Of a stretch of 64,000 nucleotides of DNA, positions 34,600 to 46,942 are shown piece after piece; within the stretch, counting starts at the first letter, position 1; every line of letters starts with the position of its first letter. Both the position numbers and the translations under genes were made by a program. Location of the stretch: assembly GCF_022605165.1 (NCBI RefSeq), contig NC_063071.1, positions 434,001 through 498,000 on the forward strand. Reading direction: 5' to 3'. The notes beneath the pieces were generated by a model. The model saw nothing but the letters and a program-made list of their open reading frames with translations. It made no database searches and had not been told where the DNA came from. Origin of the DNA: Purpureocillium takamizusanense. Its lineage: Eukaryota > Ascomycota > Sordariomycetes > Hypocreales > Ophiocordycipitaceae.

Positions 34600-36117
34600 C
34601 CTGAGGAGGGTATATATACCAAGTTGCTACTAACTGCACGTTTCTTAGAGAAGAAAAAGAGTGACCGAAACAATAGTGTTTCAAACGAGTGGATTTCCTC
34701 AAAAAACGAGGTTGACGAGTTGTCAATGATATAAACTGAGACACGCAGGCGTTCGACTTGTGGGCAGAGAGAAGAGGACCTCGACTTATACCCTCTTGCC
34801 TCACCACACCTCCTCCACGCAGGTACCCGCCACCAGTCAACGTCAACCCCATCCGCGGTTTCCAATCGCTCTGTCCACGTACGTACGCCAGGTGAGCTAA
34901 AATTAAGCACAAGTGACCAAAGGCTGGTTCCAGTCATCCGGGGCTGCTCATGTGCCTCATTTCCGAATAAGCCATCCCAGGGCCATCGGGCGTTTAGCCT
35001 TTCTCTACAACATCAAGGTTGTCAACTGTCCCGGAGGCTCTGCGTGCTCTTACGTTCAACAATGACCAGGGGCGGGGAAATATTTACACCGAGCAACCCC
35101 TGCAAAACGAACAATTGGAAGCCCCTTCAAGAAGAGCCCTCATTCGCGGTAAGCAAAAAGAACTGACTGCTGGTTCTCGGCTAAAGTCTCTGGAAGGCGC
35201 GTCAGGGCTAGTTCTGGTGTTGTCGGAGCTGACCGCCCGTGCTGTGGGTAGGCAACCTATTTACATAACTAGTAAGTGGGTTGGTGCTGCGTGTAAGCCG
35301 GGGGGACGTGAGCCCGGACAGTCTGTTTCTTGCGGCAATGATGTGCCTGCCAAGTCGACTGCACCCCGGACGCCGCATGAACGACGGCGCCTTGGCAGGC
35401 TGAGCTGAGTGTTTTGTTAGTTTTGTCCCAATGAGGCAACCAGTGCTTTCTGGCCCAGCCAGCCCGACGGGCCGAAATACACTTGACGTCTTGTTCATCT
35501 TAGCCAAGTCGGCGCTCAGTCTGTGCTCCGGGGAGACATCAAACCAGCCGCCCGCCACCAGCCAATTGTATTTTTCGTTGTCATCGATGGAAATACAAGC
35601 ATAAGCCTCATGAGTCCCACCGATCTTAGCCTGGTGGTTTGGTTTGACATTTTGGCCGTGCCGTCTCCGGTGGTGGAGAGGAGCCGTCTTGAACAGCTGG
35701 TTCAGCGCTTCGATACCGCAACGGCGCTTCTTAATACGTATTCGTTTTTCACTAATCAGGTCTCGCAGCAAGGGATGAAGCTTCCAGAGACAGCGGGGCA
35801 TGGCGATTTGCATCGCTACACGTTACATTCTGAGGCCGTAGCGGCACAGCCCCTCCGCAGGCGTTGCGCGTCGTCTCTCTACCTGCCGGGGCCGGCTCCG
35901 TTCGTTTTCCTTTTAAAGACGTCAGGGAACATCAAGACACTGTCACTGGGACCTCACGACTCGCTTCAGGGTTTTTGCAGCTGCAAAGCACGTTCCGATG
36001 ACCAATGTGTCTAAGCAATCCCGGCAGAGGGCGAACTCTTCTCGTTGATCATGAGGACAAGCATGGTCCGCCACCTCTCATCATTATTTCGACTTGAAAT
36101 CATGCGTGCGACTGACT
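34600..36117. other. Intergenic region upstream of the CFEM gene
   Basis: About 1.5 kb with several short ORFs of no recognisable similarity. It contains the CFEM gene promoter, with a TATATATA element close before 34620 on the gene's 5' side. Confidence 0.4.
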
Positions 36118-37533
36118 CTATCTAGTCTTTTCAGTCGACTTCCGGGCATCGTCTGATTCATCATCGTCTCCGTCCTCGGCCACAACAAAGTACTCGTCGC
36201 TCTGGAGAGGAACCAGTTGCTCTTCCTCCTCCTCACCTTCTACCACTCCATTGGACTTTGCAGCCATGCTCTTGTTGCGACGGCGAATCCAAAACGTCAA
36301 GCCCACGCCCCCGACGACGATGTAACCCGCCACAATCGCCATACACAGGCGCGAGTATCCGCTCAGCGCAAGGCCCAGCAGCACGTTGACGGAGCCGCCG
36401 GCCAAAAAGACCCGCCCGGCCCAGATATGCGCGTGCGATATCCATGTCCGCCGGCGTATCCGGACGAAGTCGACGTGGTGCCTCCACCCGAGATAGATCT
36501 GCACGACCACCATGCCGGCGAGGCATACGCCCACGACCTGGTGCACCGTGCTGATCTCCGGATGCATGCTCAGACCGGCGGCCAGGCCGCCTGCCATGGC
36601 CAACGACGCGGTGGTCTGGATGATCCAGTGGTACTTGAACGACCGCGGCGAGCCGGACCGGATGGCAAGAACTCCAAGCGGCAGGAGCAGTAGGAACGCA
36701 ACCATCATGAGCACGCCGTGGATGCGCATCACAATGACGTGGAACGACATGGGCTTGGGCTTGGGCTTGGAAGTGCCAGTAGACTTGGGGCTGTCGGAGG
36801 CGCCCACCGCGGCGACGCCAGGATCGATGACGGGCAGCGACGGCTCCTTGGATCCCGCACTCTCCGCCTGTGTCATGTCGACGTAAAAGTGTCCATAGCC
36901 TCCGCTGTCCGGCCGCGGCTCGTGCATGGCGAGGTGTTCGTTGTCCGTAAAGGTCGCAAACTGCTGGCCCTTGTTCCACGCCCAGATCCAGGGCTGCGCC
37001 GTCGACGACGCCGAGATGGGCTCGTCCGGCCACAGCGTGCAGGAGTAGCAGACGAGCGACACGACCGCGGTCGAGGTGTCGCGCTGCCCGCCGTCGGTGA
37101 GCCATTCGGCGTGCATGACCCGCCAGTCTCCGCCGTTCATTCTCTCGCGCGGCACCACGTTCGGATACGTGTGACCCGTGGCCGTGCGTACGCTCACGGT
37201 AGGCTTCTTCTCGCCGGACGCCGCCGGGTCGCCGTACATGACGAACATCAAGGCCCCCATCATGGTCCGGCCGATGCCCACGGCCGTCCAGCCCACGGCG
37301 GAGTGCGACGGCCGGGTGTGCGTCAGCGTGATGTAGGCATTGTGCGCGTCCGTGGAGGCGTTTCGATGGAGCGAGAGGCCGACGCAAAAGTCCACGCCGT
37401 CTTCGCCGTCCGTCGAGTGTCCAGACTTGCAGTACTGAACCGGCTCGGCGACGCTCTGGAGCGGGAGGGCAAGGCAGAGCAGTGCTGCCAGGGGCCACAA
37501 TCCCCGCAGCGGCTTCTGCGAAGAGAGCGTCAT
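36118..37533 (-). CDS. DOMON (CDH-type cytochrome) and cytochrome b561 membrane protein
   Basis: A single exon of 471 residues. Signal peptide about 1-29. Residues about 30-225 form a luminal or extracellular DOMON domain like the cytochrome of cellobiose dehydrogenase (G-W-T-A-V-G-I-G-R-T-M-x-G-A, a Met-rich haem-ligand area, and several paired Cys). After a Ser/Lys/Pro linker comes a cytochrome b561 core of about five membrane helices with the expected histidines (R-I-H-G-V-L-M, Y-H-W-I-I-Q, V-H-Q-V-V-G, H-I-W-A-G-R). The C-terminal tail is acidic and cytosolic. Such proteins pass electrons across a membrane, and are thought to act in ferric or extracellular electron transfer. The electron donor and acceptor cannot be read from sequence. 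Confidence 0.85.
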   Translation of the reverse strand: MTLSSQKPLRGLWPLAALLCLALPLQSVAEPVQYCKSGHSTDGEDGVDFCVGLSLHRNASTDAHNAYITLTHTRPSHSAVGWTAVGIGRTMMGALMFVMYGDPAASGEKKPTVSVRTATGHTYPNVVPRERMNGGDWRVMHAEWLTDGGQRDTSTAVVSLVCYSCTLWPDEPISASSTAQPWIWAWNKGQQFATFTDNEHLAMHEPRPDSGGYGHFYVDMTQAESAGSKEPSLPVIDPGVAAVGASDSPKSTGTSKPKPKPMSFHVIVMRIHGVLMMVAFLLLLPLGVLAIRSGSPRSFKYHWIIQTTASLAMAGGLAAGLSMHPEISTVHQVVGVCLAGMVVVQIYLGWRHHVDFVRIRRRTWISHAHIWAGRVFLAGGSVNVLLGLALSGYSRLCMAIVAGYIVVGGVGLTFWIRRRNKSMAAKSNGVVEGEEEEEQLVPLQSDEYFVVAEDGDDDESDDARKSTEKTR

Positions 37534-38901
37534 TGCATGAGGCTACGGGCGGGAGCTAGCACCCATCAGGTTCTCAATGAGGGTGCGGCCGGTCCCTTTC
37601 TTGTGTGTCGTATGAACAGTCGAGTACTAGGTGATCACGGGCTGGAAAAGAGAGCGATTCGGTCGGCAACAGGTAAATGAGGGTGGCTGGATGTCGCGAC
37701 GAGGCGCGCGCACACACACAACATGGCGGGGAGAACAAGTCCGGAGAGGGAGATGGAGAGAGGGGAGGATTCTTCATTTAGCGGCCGGGTTATGGAACGG
37801 ATTGGTGCTTACCATGTAACTTCGTAACTACTCGAGAGTGAGAGTGACATAATGCCTGCTACATACTTCGTACCACATAGTACGTATCCCCCGTCATCCG
37901 TCTCTGCCTTGTCCGCACGGGGGCTGCACCAACAGATGACAGTTCATGTTTGACTTGAAGGCCCTTGATTTGACGATGCCCGCAGCGGTCTGGCCCGGCC
38001 GGGGCGTACTCACTTGTGCGGATGCGGCACGGTCATGCACGCGCACCTATCCGCGCAAAACCTGACCTATCTCGGAGCCTGTCGACCGGTGTCACAGCAG
38101 GGGGGTCTGCGGGTTGCCAACAACGGGCGGTCGAGCAACGGGGGGGCTGTGTGAGCCGCCGAGTTCACACAATTGACGACCGCGCGAGGCGCACCAACAT
38201 CGTCAGGTCTGCTGGGGACAGCGAATGTCATTGACGACTGACGAGTCGAATTCTATACCCATTCACCAAGTACTTGTGGGCCAAAGGTGTTTCTCTACAA
38301 TTGCCTTTCCGTCTGCCATATGCTCATGGAGATTGATCGTCGATGCCGTAGTTGTCGCTGGGTGGCAGTGGCGGCGGTGGTGGTGGTGGTGGTGGTGATT
38401 CGTGAGCAAGTTGTTTCAGACACTGACACTGACTCAGCGATCATGTATCGGCTTTGCTCCTTGCAACGCCCAAATGGCCTGGTCTCCTCCGACAAAGGCA
38501 GCTGCGTGGTTGGTCAAGAGTGCGAGTGTGAGTTGAGGGGGTGGAATAATGACTGGTGCCTCGTACGTCACGTCCTTTCGAGAACTGCCACCACAAGCCC
38601 CGGCCTGATATGCGTTATTCACTGATTGCTCGCATATGAGAGACGCACATACACCGTCACAAAATTTTTTTTGATGCCGGCAACTTGACTAGGCTCGCGC
38701 GCTGTTGTGGCTGTATTGAGCAACAAAGAGCGATCTTGATCGTGTAACGACCAGGCGTGTCGTCATCTGAGAGCACACAAGTTTGATGGCACAAGGTATA
38801 GGATAAAGGGCGGTCATCAGAAGCCCATTCCTTCGTATTCAGCAAACCATATCACATACCCCTACAAACGTAGACAGATCTCGTCAATTGCAAGGCGGAT
38901 G
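37534..38901. other. Intergenic region with a GGT microsatellite
   Basis: About 1.37 kb with no recognised gene. A (GGT) run lies around 38371-38396. It includes the promoter of the DOMON-b561 gene and the 3' flank of the NmrA-like gene. Confidence 0.45.
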
Positions 38902-39859
38902 TCATTTCAACGCCGCAGCCACCCTCGCCCTCAACGCAGCCTCCGGAAGCAGCTCCACCCCGAGGAGTTCATTGTCCAGCTCGGCAAACTGCGCCTTGAA
39001 CTTGCCAGAAAAGAGCGTCGCCACGACCAGGGCCATGATCGTGTCCATCTCCGGCCTCTGCAGCACGGCCTGGAGACGTTTTTCGAATTCCGCGTTCGGA
39101 TCTTCGAACCTGGTCACCGTCCACTCCGTGCCCTCGGGAGCAACCTCTTCACCTAGTCTCAAGATCTGCGCCTGCGTGACCACCAACTCATTCACGTAGA
39201 CGGCACGGTTCCTCGTCTGCGCCGGGTTCCTGAGCACCTCGCCCACCGCCCTGGCCGCCGCTGCCAGACTCGTCACGGAGACGGGGTAGTCGCCCTTTTC
39301 TCCCCACAGCTGCGCAGACCTCTCCTTCCAGTTCACCGCGAATCCATAATCAATCAGAAACTCTAGAAACACTCCCGTAGCGACGATTGTGTACTCCAGC
39401 CGCCCCGCCTCGGCGTAGTCTCGCAGCTGCTTCTGCACAGCCGTGAGGGCCAGGTGCTGCGGGAGCTGGGCGGCCGCCGGGTCCGTCGAGAAGCTGGTGT
39501 AGTCGGCCGGGATGAAGCGCTTGACGCCGGCTTCGACGGCTGCGTCAATCATGGGCTTCTGCGCGAGGATCGAGTCGAAGCCAATGGTCGAAACGAGGGC
39601 GTCTTGGCCCCGGAAGGCCTTCGTCATGCCATCGACCGAGCTGTAGTCGACGACGGCATGCGCCACGCCGGTGGGGAGACTGTCTTTGTTCTTCTCGTGG
39701 CGGCTAAAGACGGTGACTGTAAATCCGGCATCAAGCAGAGCAGGGAGCACGGCGGAGCCAAAAAGGCCTTTCTATATAAGTGTCAGTACAGCAGATCAGG
39801 TTAGGCACATTCGTGGAAAGACGTACCCCGATAAGACCGACGTTCTTGATCAAGGCCAT
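38902..39859 (-). CDS. NmrA-like / isoflavone-reductase-type NAD(P)-binding protein
   Basis: Two exons (39827-39859 and 38902-39771) with a 55-nt intron (GTACGT...TATATAG) give 300 residues. The tiny first exon supplies the nucleotide-binding glycine loop (V-G-L-I-G-K-G-L-F-G), which the downstream frame alone lacks. The body shows the atypical short-chain dehydrogenase pattern: S-R acidic/basic turn after strand 2, the D-A-L-V-S-T-I-G loop, and F-I-P-A-D-Y-T-S-F-S. This group includes NmrA sensors, phenylcoumaran-benzylic-ether and isoflavone reductases, and many secondary-metabolism reductases. A regulatory redox sensor or a small-molecule reductase are both possible; the substrate is unknown. 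Confidence 0.85.
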
Positions 39860-40438
39860 GGCTGTAGTCAAATGTTCTAGGAAGGTATTTTCCTTGTGTG
39901 AATAAGGGATTGCAGAATACGGATTCTTCGCTAAAATGTACTCCTCAATGTTGTGGAATTAAAGCGAGGAGCAGAAGTCCTAGTATGAGAGCCCATCGGC
40001 TTTTATAACAGAATTGACACCGAAGGCTTTTACCACATAATAGGTTCGCTGACAAGACAATCAAGATGTCAACTCTGGATCCGCATTATTAATTGCGCAT
40101 TAAAAACTCAGATGTAAAGCTCCGAGTTGAAGTAGTTCACTTCCATGTCACACGTTTCGCACCATGGGAGCATTGCCATTGGAAATACCTACGAACGGAT
40201 ACAGTCTGCTTCCGCACGTCTTTGTAATGTCCGGCGGAGAAGTGGCAGGCCAAAACCCCACCAAAGGATGCGCGGGCTTTGCCAAAAACAGAGCCTAGTG
40301 TAAGTGCACATGCCCAAAGGCGGGCGCCACAAATGTTAGTACCGTCTGGTTGTAACTAGGATGTAGGCTCTCTTGCTTCATCATCACCACTCATCGACAA
40401 CATATGCGCATTGGGCCTGGTCGCAGACATTCGCCGTG
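39860..40438. other. Divergent promoter: NmrA-like protein and Zn2Cys6 regulator
   Basis: About 580 bp, more AT-rich than the surroundings, between a reductase gene and a cluster-type regulator transcribed away from each other. Such pairs often are regulator and target; this is inference. Confidence 0.4.
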
Positions 40439-42930
40439 ATGCCCCCTCGCAAAGGCAAGGCAAACGAGTCAACCACGGTCGACACGGCGCCCGAATCCAA
40501 GTCCCCAGCCGCCACAAAGAGCCGCAAGCGCACCTTCAACGTAAGCGTCAATGCCAACAAACGTGCAGCAAACTTCGTCCACTCTCTTCCTCCCTCAGTA
40601 GGCCATCCCCGCTTACACACGGCAATGTAAAATTCGCAGGCGTGCCAGCCATGTCAACGACGCAAGAGGCGATGCAATGGCGCGAAACCCCGTTGCTCAG
40701 AATGCTCGCGCGGCAACATCGCATGCACGTACAGCGCTGCGAGGAGACTGCGCGGCAAAGGGAAAATGTCTGCCCCCCCACTTCATGTCTGAAGGCCTCG
40801 CAGGTGCGATGAGCTGTCGTGACTGACATGTTGTTTAGGAAAGCACAGCTCATAGCTCTAGAGCAGAGGTTGAAGAAGCTCGAGTCGTCGCCACAACAGC
40901 AAGGCGGCCGCGCGGAGGCCAGTCTTGCTGAGAGGCAACATGCTTCAACCGACAAGAGAGGCGATGATGATGACCCTGCCGGCTCGACGAATGCGCCTGG
41001 CATCCAACAACCGATCAAGGAGGGCGACACGACGTCGGCACCGCGCCGCTCATCCGCGCGTTTACGTGACGCCTCTCAGGCAGTCGTAGCCCTTCCACCC
41101 GGCCAAAGAGCCATGTCGCGCGCACGAGACAGACTGTCGTCCATATTCGCCGAGCTGCAGAGCCTCCAATTCTCCGTAGACGACAGCCCCTTTGCGCGAA
41201 GAGTCTTCGTCCCGCTCCCCAGGCAGGATGTCGCCTCTCGCATCCTGCGGTCCCAGCTCGAGGTCCTCCAGCTCCACGGCATCGTCTTCAGCATCCGACA
41301 CGTCCTCGGGCTCCTCGAGGAGCAGTTCTTCCGCAGCGGCAGCGGCGGGGGAGGCAGAGGAGGAGGAGGAGGCTTCAAAAGCTCAATTGGTGGTGCATGT
41401 GATGACGATGATGACCCCTCTAGGTGGGCCTTGATCAACGCCCTCCTCGCGGGCACCATGCTGTGCAAGGTCACCAACGAGTACCCCGATGCCTACACGC
41501 GCCCTGTCTGGGCCCTCTTCAAGAATGCCTTTGCGGTGTTTCCCGAGATCAGCATGATACGCAGGCCGACGATCCGGACGTGCGAGGCGCTCGTCGCCAT
41601 GATCTTCTTCCTGCAGGGCACTGCGGATGCCCGTATGATGGCGCAGCTCGTCGCGACGCTGACCAGAGCAGTGCAAGAGCTGGGCTTATTACATGGCCGA
41701 AATGCGGTTGCCGGACAGCCTCCGGACGAGGCGGAGCGTGCGAGGCGTATCCTGTGGGCGACAAGTGTGCTTAGTGCCGATGTCGCGGACTCATTCGGTC
41801 TCGCGCCACCTGCCGGACTGAGAAGCGTGAGGGTTGAAGACGACTGGAAGCCTGACGATGGCCCAGAAGCTCGACGCATGTCTGTGGCACGAGACAAGAA
41901 TGCATCCTCAGAATCGCCAGACATACTTCGTGCCAGGGCAACGCTGGCCGCCATCCAACTAAAGTTGTACGAAATTGCACACGACGCAGACTCGCTCCAC
42001 GGTGACAACATTACAGGTACGATCCGGACTGTCACGGCCATTCACAAAAAGCTACAGACATGGCGATCTTCAAACGGTGCCATCATCGACCATCACGCGC
42101 AAGGACCACCCGATGAGGAATCGCACCTGCCGCGGATTCTCCTCAGCTTTATTTACACCACATGCGAGATCAAGATTTACACCACACTGTCCCATCTGGC
42201 AAGCCGGCTTGCAAGCAGAACAAACCCGTCTGTAAAATCCAGACAGGAATGGACTCACCGACAACAGGAGTACCGACAAGACTGCGCAGCCAAAGCGCGA
42301 AGCATCATCAACATGCTTCCTGCCCTGCCGGTCCATCCATTCTTTCAAGTCTGGTAATGACCCCGGACACCCAGCGTCTATGCGAGAAGCTCATCCTTAG
42401 CTAGGAGAATGATCCGATATCCGCTAGCGGCAATGCTGGCACTGCTTTTTGCTGTGCTTGAGCACCCTCGATCTCATGGCGTGACAGAACATCTCCACGC
42501 CATGCAGAGGTTCATTGATTACCTTGTGCGGCTCAAACAAGATGACTGCCACGTCGACGTGATGATCGAGGGATGCACCAAGCTTGTTGAGCTGGCGAAA
42601 TCAGTCGTACAGACGTCCCCAGCACATGGGCAAGCCCCAGCTGACGATAGCTTGGCATGCCAGGTCGAGGTAAGTAATACAGGTCCCTATCACGTTTCAC
42701 ACTGCAGCTGAAGCCAGTCGACAAAGGTAATCCGTCAGAAAATGGAAACAGTCAGGGATTGGCTTCAACTCGCTCAAGGCTTACTCACAAACAATCCCGT
42801 AGCATGCTTCAAGGCCCGCGAGGTGCTTGCATCTGCTCTGGAAACAGATGTATGTGGTGACGAAGATGGCTATGGGCCCTTTGTCCCGGACATCTTGAAG
42901 CCATACAAGCACAACCTTCTATATGTATAG
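40439..42930 (+). CDS. Zn2Cys6 fungal transcription factor
   Basis: Five exons: 40439-40540, 40640 to about 40767, 40839-42353, 42405-42669 and 42727-42930, about 737 residues. The second exon carries a canonical binuclear zinc cluster with Cys36, 39, 46, 53, 56 and 63 (C-x2-C-x6-C-x6-C-x2-C-x6-C) and the R-R-K-R-R-C core. The third exon opens with a coiled-coil linker (A-L-E-Q-R-L-K-K-L-E) and then the fungal-specific transcription factor middle domain (around R-P-T-I-R-T-C-E-A-L-V-A). The donor of intron 2 is uncertain: the only phase-compatible one after the cluster is AT|GTCTGC at 40767/40768. A nuclear regulator of unknown targets; its divergent neighbour is an NmrA-like gene. Confidence 0.83.
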
Positions 42931-45900
42931 TGCATGATGCTTGTAGACGTAGGCAGAATGCGACGAAGGATGGCCGTGAATCATCTGCCCTGATGATTCA
43001 TCTAGCCAGAGATCGATCATTGAGATTGTGGGCGCGCGAGGTATGTTCTGGCTATTTAGCCTTGGCTAATGACGGCTGAGACCAATGATAGCTTGCGGGA
43101 CCTTTCCTGAGCCTTTACCCGAACGTATCCGAGAGACCGATGGTAGGAATCCTGCCCCTAGTTTCCAGCCGCGTCGGGGCCGAGCATGCATTGATCTGTG
43201 GGCGAATGGCGGGGAAGGATTAAGTGCAGTTGGCGTTGCCAATTGGAGAATCGGCATACTTCGTACGAACGAGAGCTTTTGGCAGCCAGACATCGAGCTT
43301 CTCCTGGTCCGTTCAACCCAGACTGCAGGCGGGGCACTTTCATACACACTACTAGAGATGTCAATCGAACGCTTTCCTGGCCGTACACAATACCAGGGAT
43401 AAACTGTGCAACAGCGCGGGAACAGGCGGCCATCGGTAACCCTTGGCTTGTCCCCCCGGCGTTGCACTTTTTCAGTGAACGAGGTGGGCGCGACTCATTG
43501 CGCCCATAAGCAGGCCGGCCTCCCGTTCAAGAATCCAGATGCAACGTGCAATGGACCTGCGGCACAGCCAGGGTTTACCACGTATTGCAGCTTCACAAGG
43601 TGCGGAGGGGGCACAGCCTCGCTTCATTGGTCTCAATAACGCTACAGTTGAAATCCTGCCGGCTGGCGATGGAACCGCTCCTTGTCCATTGGGCAGCACC
43701 AGTGTCATTTCCACGACATGAGGCACGGATCAGCTGAGGTTAGATTTTGGAAGAAGGCTCGCCGGGAGCGAAGGCCAAGATCGATATTCGTCCGGTGGCC
43801 ACCCTCCCTTCGAGACCATTGGATCGTTACCACGCCGTGCAGATTGACGGACCGATGGCGAGCGTCTCTGCAACGAACTAGCAGGGGCCACGGTTCCAGA
43901 AGACTGGTTCGCTCCGCTAAACATGAGGGAGACAGGGGATGCCCTCACTTAGACCAGACGCATGCCCCGCTTGCGGGCTAGGGGAACTAGGTGAACGGGG
44001 CCGCGTCGCCTCTGTGTCGGGACGATTGGGAGGGGTACTGCGGAAGCCCACAAGTGCTGGTTTCGAGACGGATAGTTCGGACGGTAGACTGTTGCAACGG
44101 ATCGGCTGCTCCCAAAAGACGGCCCGAACCGCGACCAATGATTCCTCGCCTGCCTCATCGACGCTATGAGAACTGTGGTGGTGATTGAGGTTGAGCACCG
44201 TGGAAACGCGACTGATGCCGGACAAGGGCGAAAAGGATTGTCCCTCTTTTCGGAGATGCTCTAGGGCCTAGGCCAAAGGAGGACGTCGGTCGAGGGTGAT
44301 ATGCAGCGCACGCTGTCAACCTTATTCCGATTCCTGCAAAAGCCGTCTGTTGGTCCGGGTCGTTGTCGACATGCATGTCCCTGGCTAAAACCCGCAGTGG
44401 CGTCGGTGCCTTGCAGGCCGCCCAGGCTAGCTTCCCAAAGAATCCAGGAACCACGTTACAAGCGGCAGGTGCTCCGTGGAGACCCGGAAAGCGAGATGGG
44501 CTTGCTGTTGCGGAAAGCCGGCGAATTTGCCTCGTCGAGGGACGCGTGTGAGGTCCGAAGCACCCAATACGTACTTCATGTGCCCGCACACCACGGTCCA
44601 CGGTCCACAGCGACTGCTGACAATGCGCGGGAGAGGCGGTCGCTCCTGGCCGCTGGCTCGGAGGATCTGGCGAGTTCGAGACGGGCCTCGTCGTGGCGAA
44701 GGCTGGAGGGACATGTTTGTGAGACTTGGTAGTTAGCCTTGCTCGTTGAGTCGCACATCCCAGGTGGGATGGTGGGCCAATGTTTGCTTGGGAAACAAGC
44801 CCGACAGACCCGCACGGCGTCCCCCCGGCGAGGCAGGGTAGGGAGGGGAATGGAGCATGTTGGCCTTTCGTTTCGTGGCCGTGGAGAAGGGCAGCGGGTT
44901 TGTCGATGGGAGACCAGAATGAATGAGGGTGAGGTGGGAAGCCGGTCAGCGCTGCAGGCGCATGAGGCTTGTCACGGAACTTTGCCTGAGAGGCGGCCTG
45001 TCGACTGCCCTCTGTGGAGATTGTCACGGGAAGACTGGACCGCATCGTGGCTGCCCATTCAAGAAGCGATGCTTCGCGTTCGGCGAGTAATATGATGATG
45101 ATGGGCAGTCGCTGGCTTGGTCAAGGTCGCACCTGCCTCACGATCGAGTACAAACACGCACTAGGTACTTTGCACCGTCCACCAACAAAGCATCCTGAGT
45201 AAGGTACTAAGGTACCTACCACATACTCAGGCACCGTTCTTCTGAGGTAGGCAAGTTACTTCACCTTGCCTTGTTTCGGAAGGCAAGTACGATGGACGCA
45301 AGGTGCCTGTAGGCAGCTGCTGCCTGTTTTGCGAGGTTCTCCTTTCCGTCCCTTTGCCACTGGCCCAGGAGTGATCACATTGGCTCGGTCCCTTGCCTTG
45401 CCATGAGCAGGCAGGCCGGCTTGTAGTCGACGGGACTCAAGATCTCCTCACCCCAGTCCAACAGCTTGCCATCTTGCCAACAACCTTGCCACTTCAGTTG
45501 CAACGCTGTTCTGTAATTCCAAAAACAAGTACACACACGCACAACAAAAACAAGCACCGCAGCCATTTATTTCGGATCGGCGTCCTTCCTCCACCTTTTT
45601 TCTCCCGGTGCTTTTGGGCCGGTACTTGTCTCGCCATCCGCTCGGTTCCGCCGGCATTCTCAAACCTACCGAAAGGGAAAATCAGGAGAGCAGTAGAGAG
45701 AGCTGGCGCGCGCTTGGATGGTGACGACTTTAGGAGAGAGACTGGATGCCAGGAAACCGGTGAGTCGTGACCCTACCGAGCTGATGGCGACCACCACCAG
45801 CGCCTCATGCGTGGCATCGTTGCGCAAATGCTCCGATAAAGCCTGTCTTGTCTTGCGGCTCGCCTGCGCATGCTTCCGCGCGCCATGATTGCATTGTCGG

Positions 45901-46942
45901 CTGCCTGGTAGGCCCCACGTGCCATAGGCCCCCCTCGAACCCACCCCTGAGGTTGGAGGCAACGAGGTCCCTGGAGATGCTGGCCAAGGAGCGGGGAGGC
46001 TAACGAAGATCAGGGCCGCCACGAGTCCAGTCACCAACGCACCGCTTTGACTGCACTGACTCAATGGCTTGAATTAGGTCATTTCGCGCCTGTGCGATCG
46101 ACGCCCAACCGCTCGGCTGGTACTGTAGTAGTGAGGCCGCATCTACGGAGTACTTCGTAGGCAGGCAGCTACCTACCGACCTACCCGTTCTCGACAGCCG
46201 GTCCGGCGTTCGGACTGCCGTCAAGGTGGGGTGCTCTGCTGCTTGGTCTCGTGGGCGCCGTGACGGCACGACGGAAAGCGACATGAGCTGGACTACTGCC
46301 ATGGCGGACGCCCAAGGGACGACGAGAACATTGGCTAACGACGCAATCTAACAGCAGAGCAGACCTTGGCCCGATCGGACCTCCTCGCTGTGCCTAACGC
46401 ACCCGGTTTCTCGGCCCGTCACCAATCGGCACCATAGCCGCCCCAGACAACTTCCCACTGACGCTTCGGCCGACAACCAGAGGACGAACACCCCCCCAGC
46501 CCTCCCCCCCAGGCCCAAGCTACGACCCGGCACCCCTCCCTGGACTGGACCTGCCTGCACGCTCGTCCGCCCCCCCGCAGACCCCTGCCCATCGCTCTGG
46601 ACCTGGCGAGAACCCAGCGCGTCTCCTCAAAAGCAACCCGTCACCCTTTCGAGCTCCTGAGGGAGTAGAATCGTCTTTTTAGACGTCAACCCGCCAATCT
46701 GTCACGCGCGCTGCGAACTCTTCCTACCTCGCCGCGGCCCCCTGTGGCAGCCTCGCGAGACGTTTCTATCCCGAGGACCCCTCGAGCCGCCGTTGCATCC
46801 TCGCCCGTCTGCTGGTTCTCGATCGTCAGTCACCTGTCACCTGCGGGCTTACCTTAGCGACAGCGACCTTCCCCCGCACCCCGCCCTCCTCCGTCACCCT
46901 GCGCCCGCCGCGGCTTGACCTCGCACCAAGGCGCCAACCAGA
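42931..46942. other. Gene-poor stretch of about 4 kb
   Basis: No recognisable gene on either strand. The longest frames (for example 44164-45045, -) are Pro/Ser/Arg-rich and lack domain features. Around 45160-45320 many GGTACCT, AAGGTA and GGTAGGCA words recur. The last few hundred bases are the pyrimidine-rich leader of the Urc4 gene. Confidence 0.5.

Noticed and set aside
44164..45045. 293-codon open frame on the minus strand
   Set aside because: Pro/Ser/Arg/His-rich with no domain, signal or conserved motif, in GC-rich DNA where long chance frames are common.
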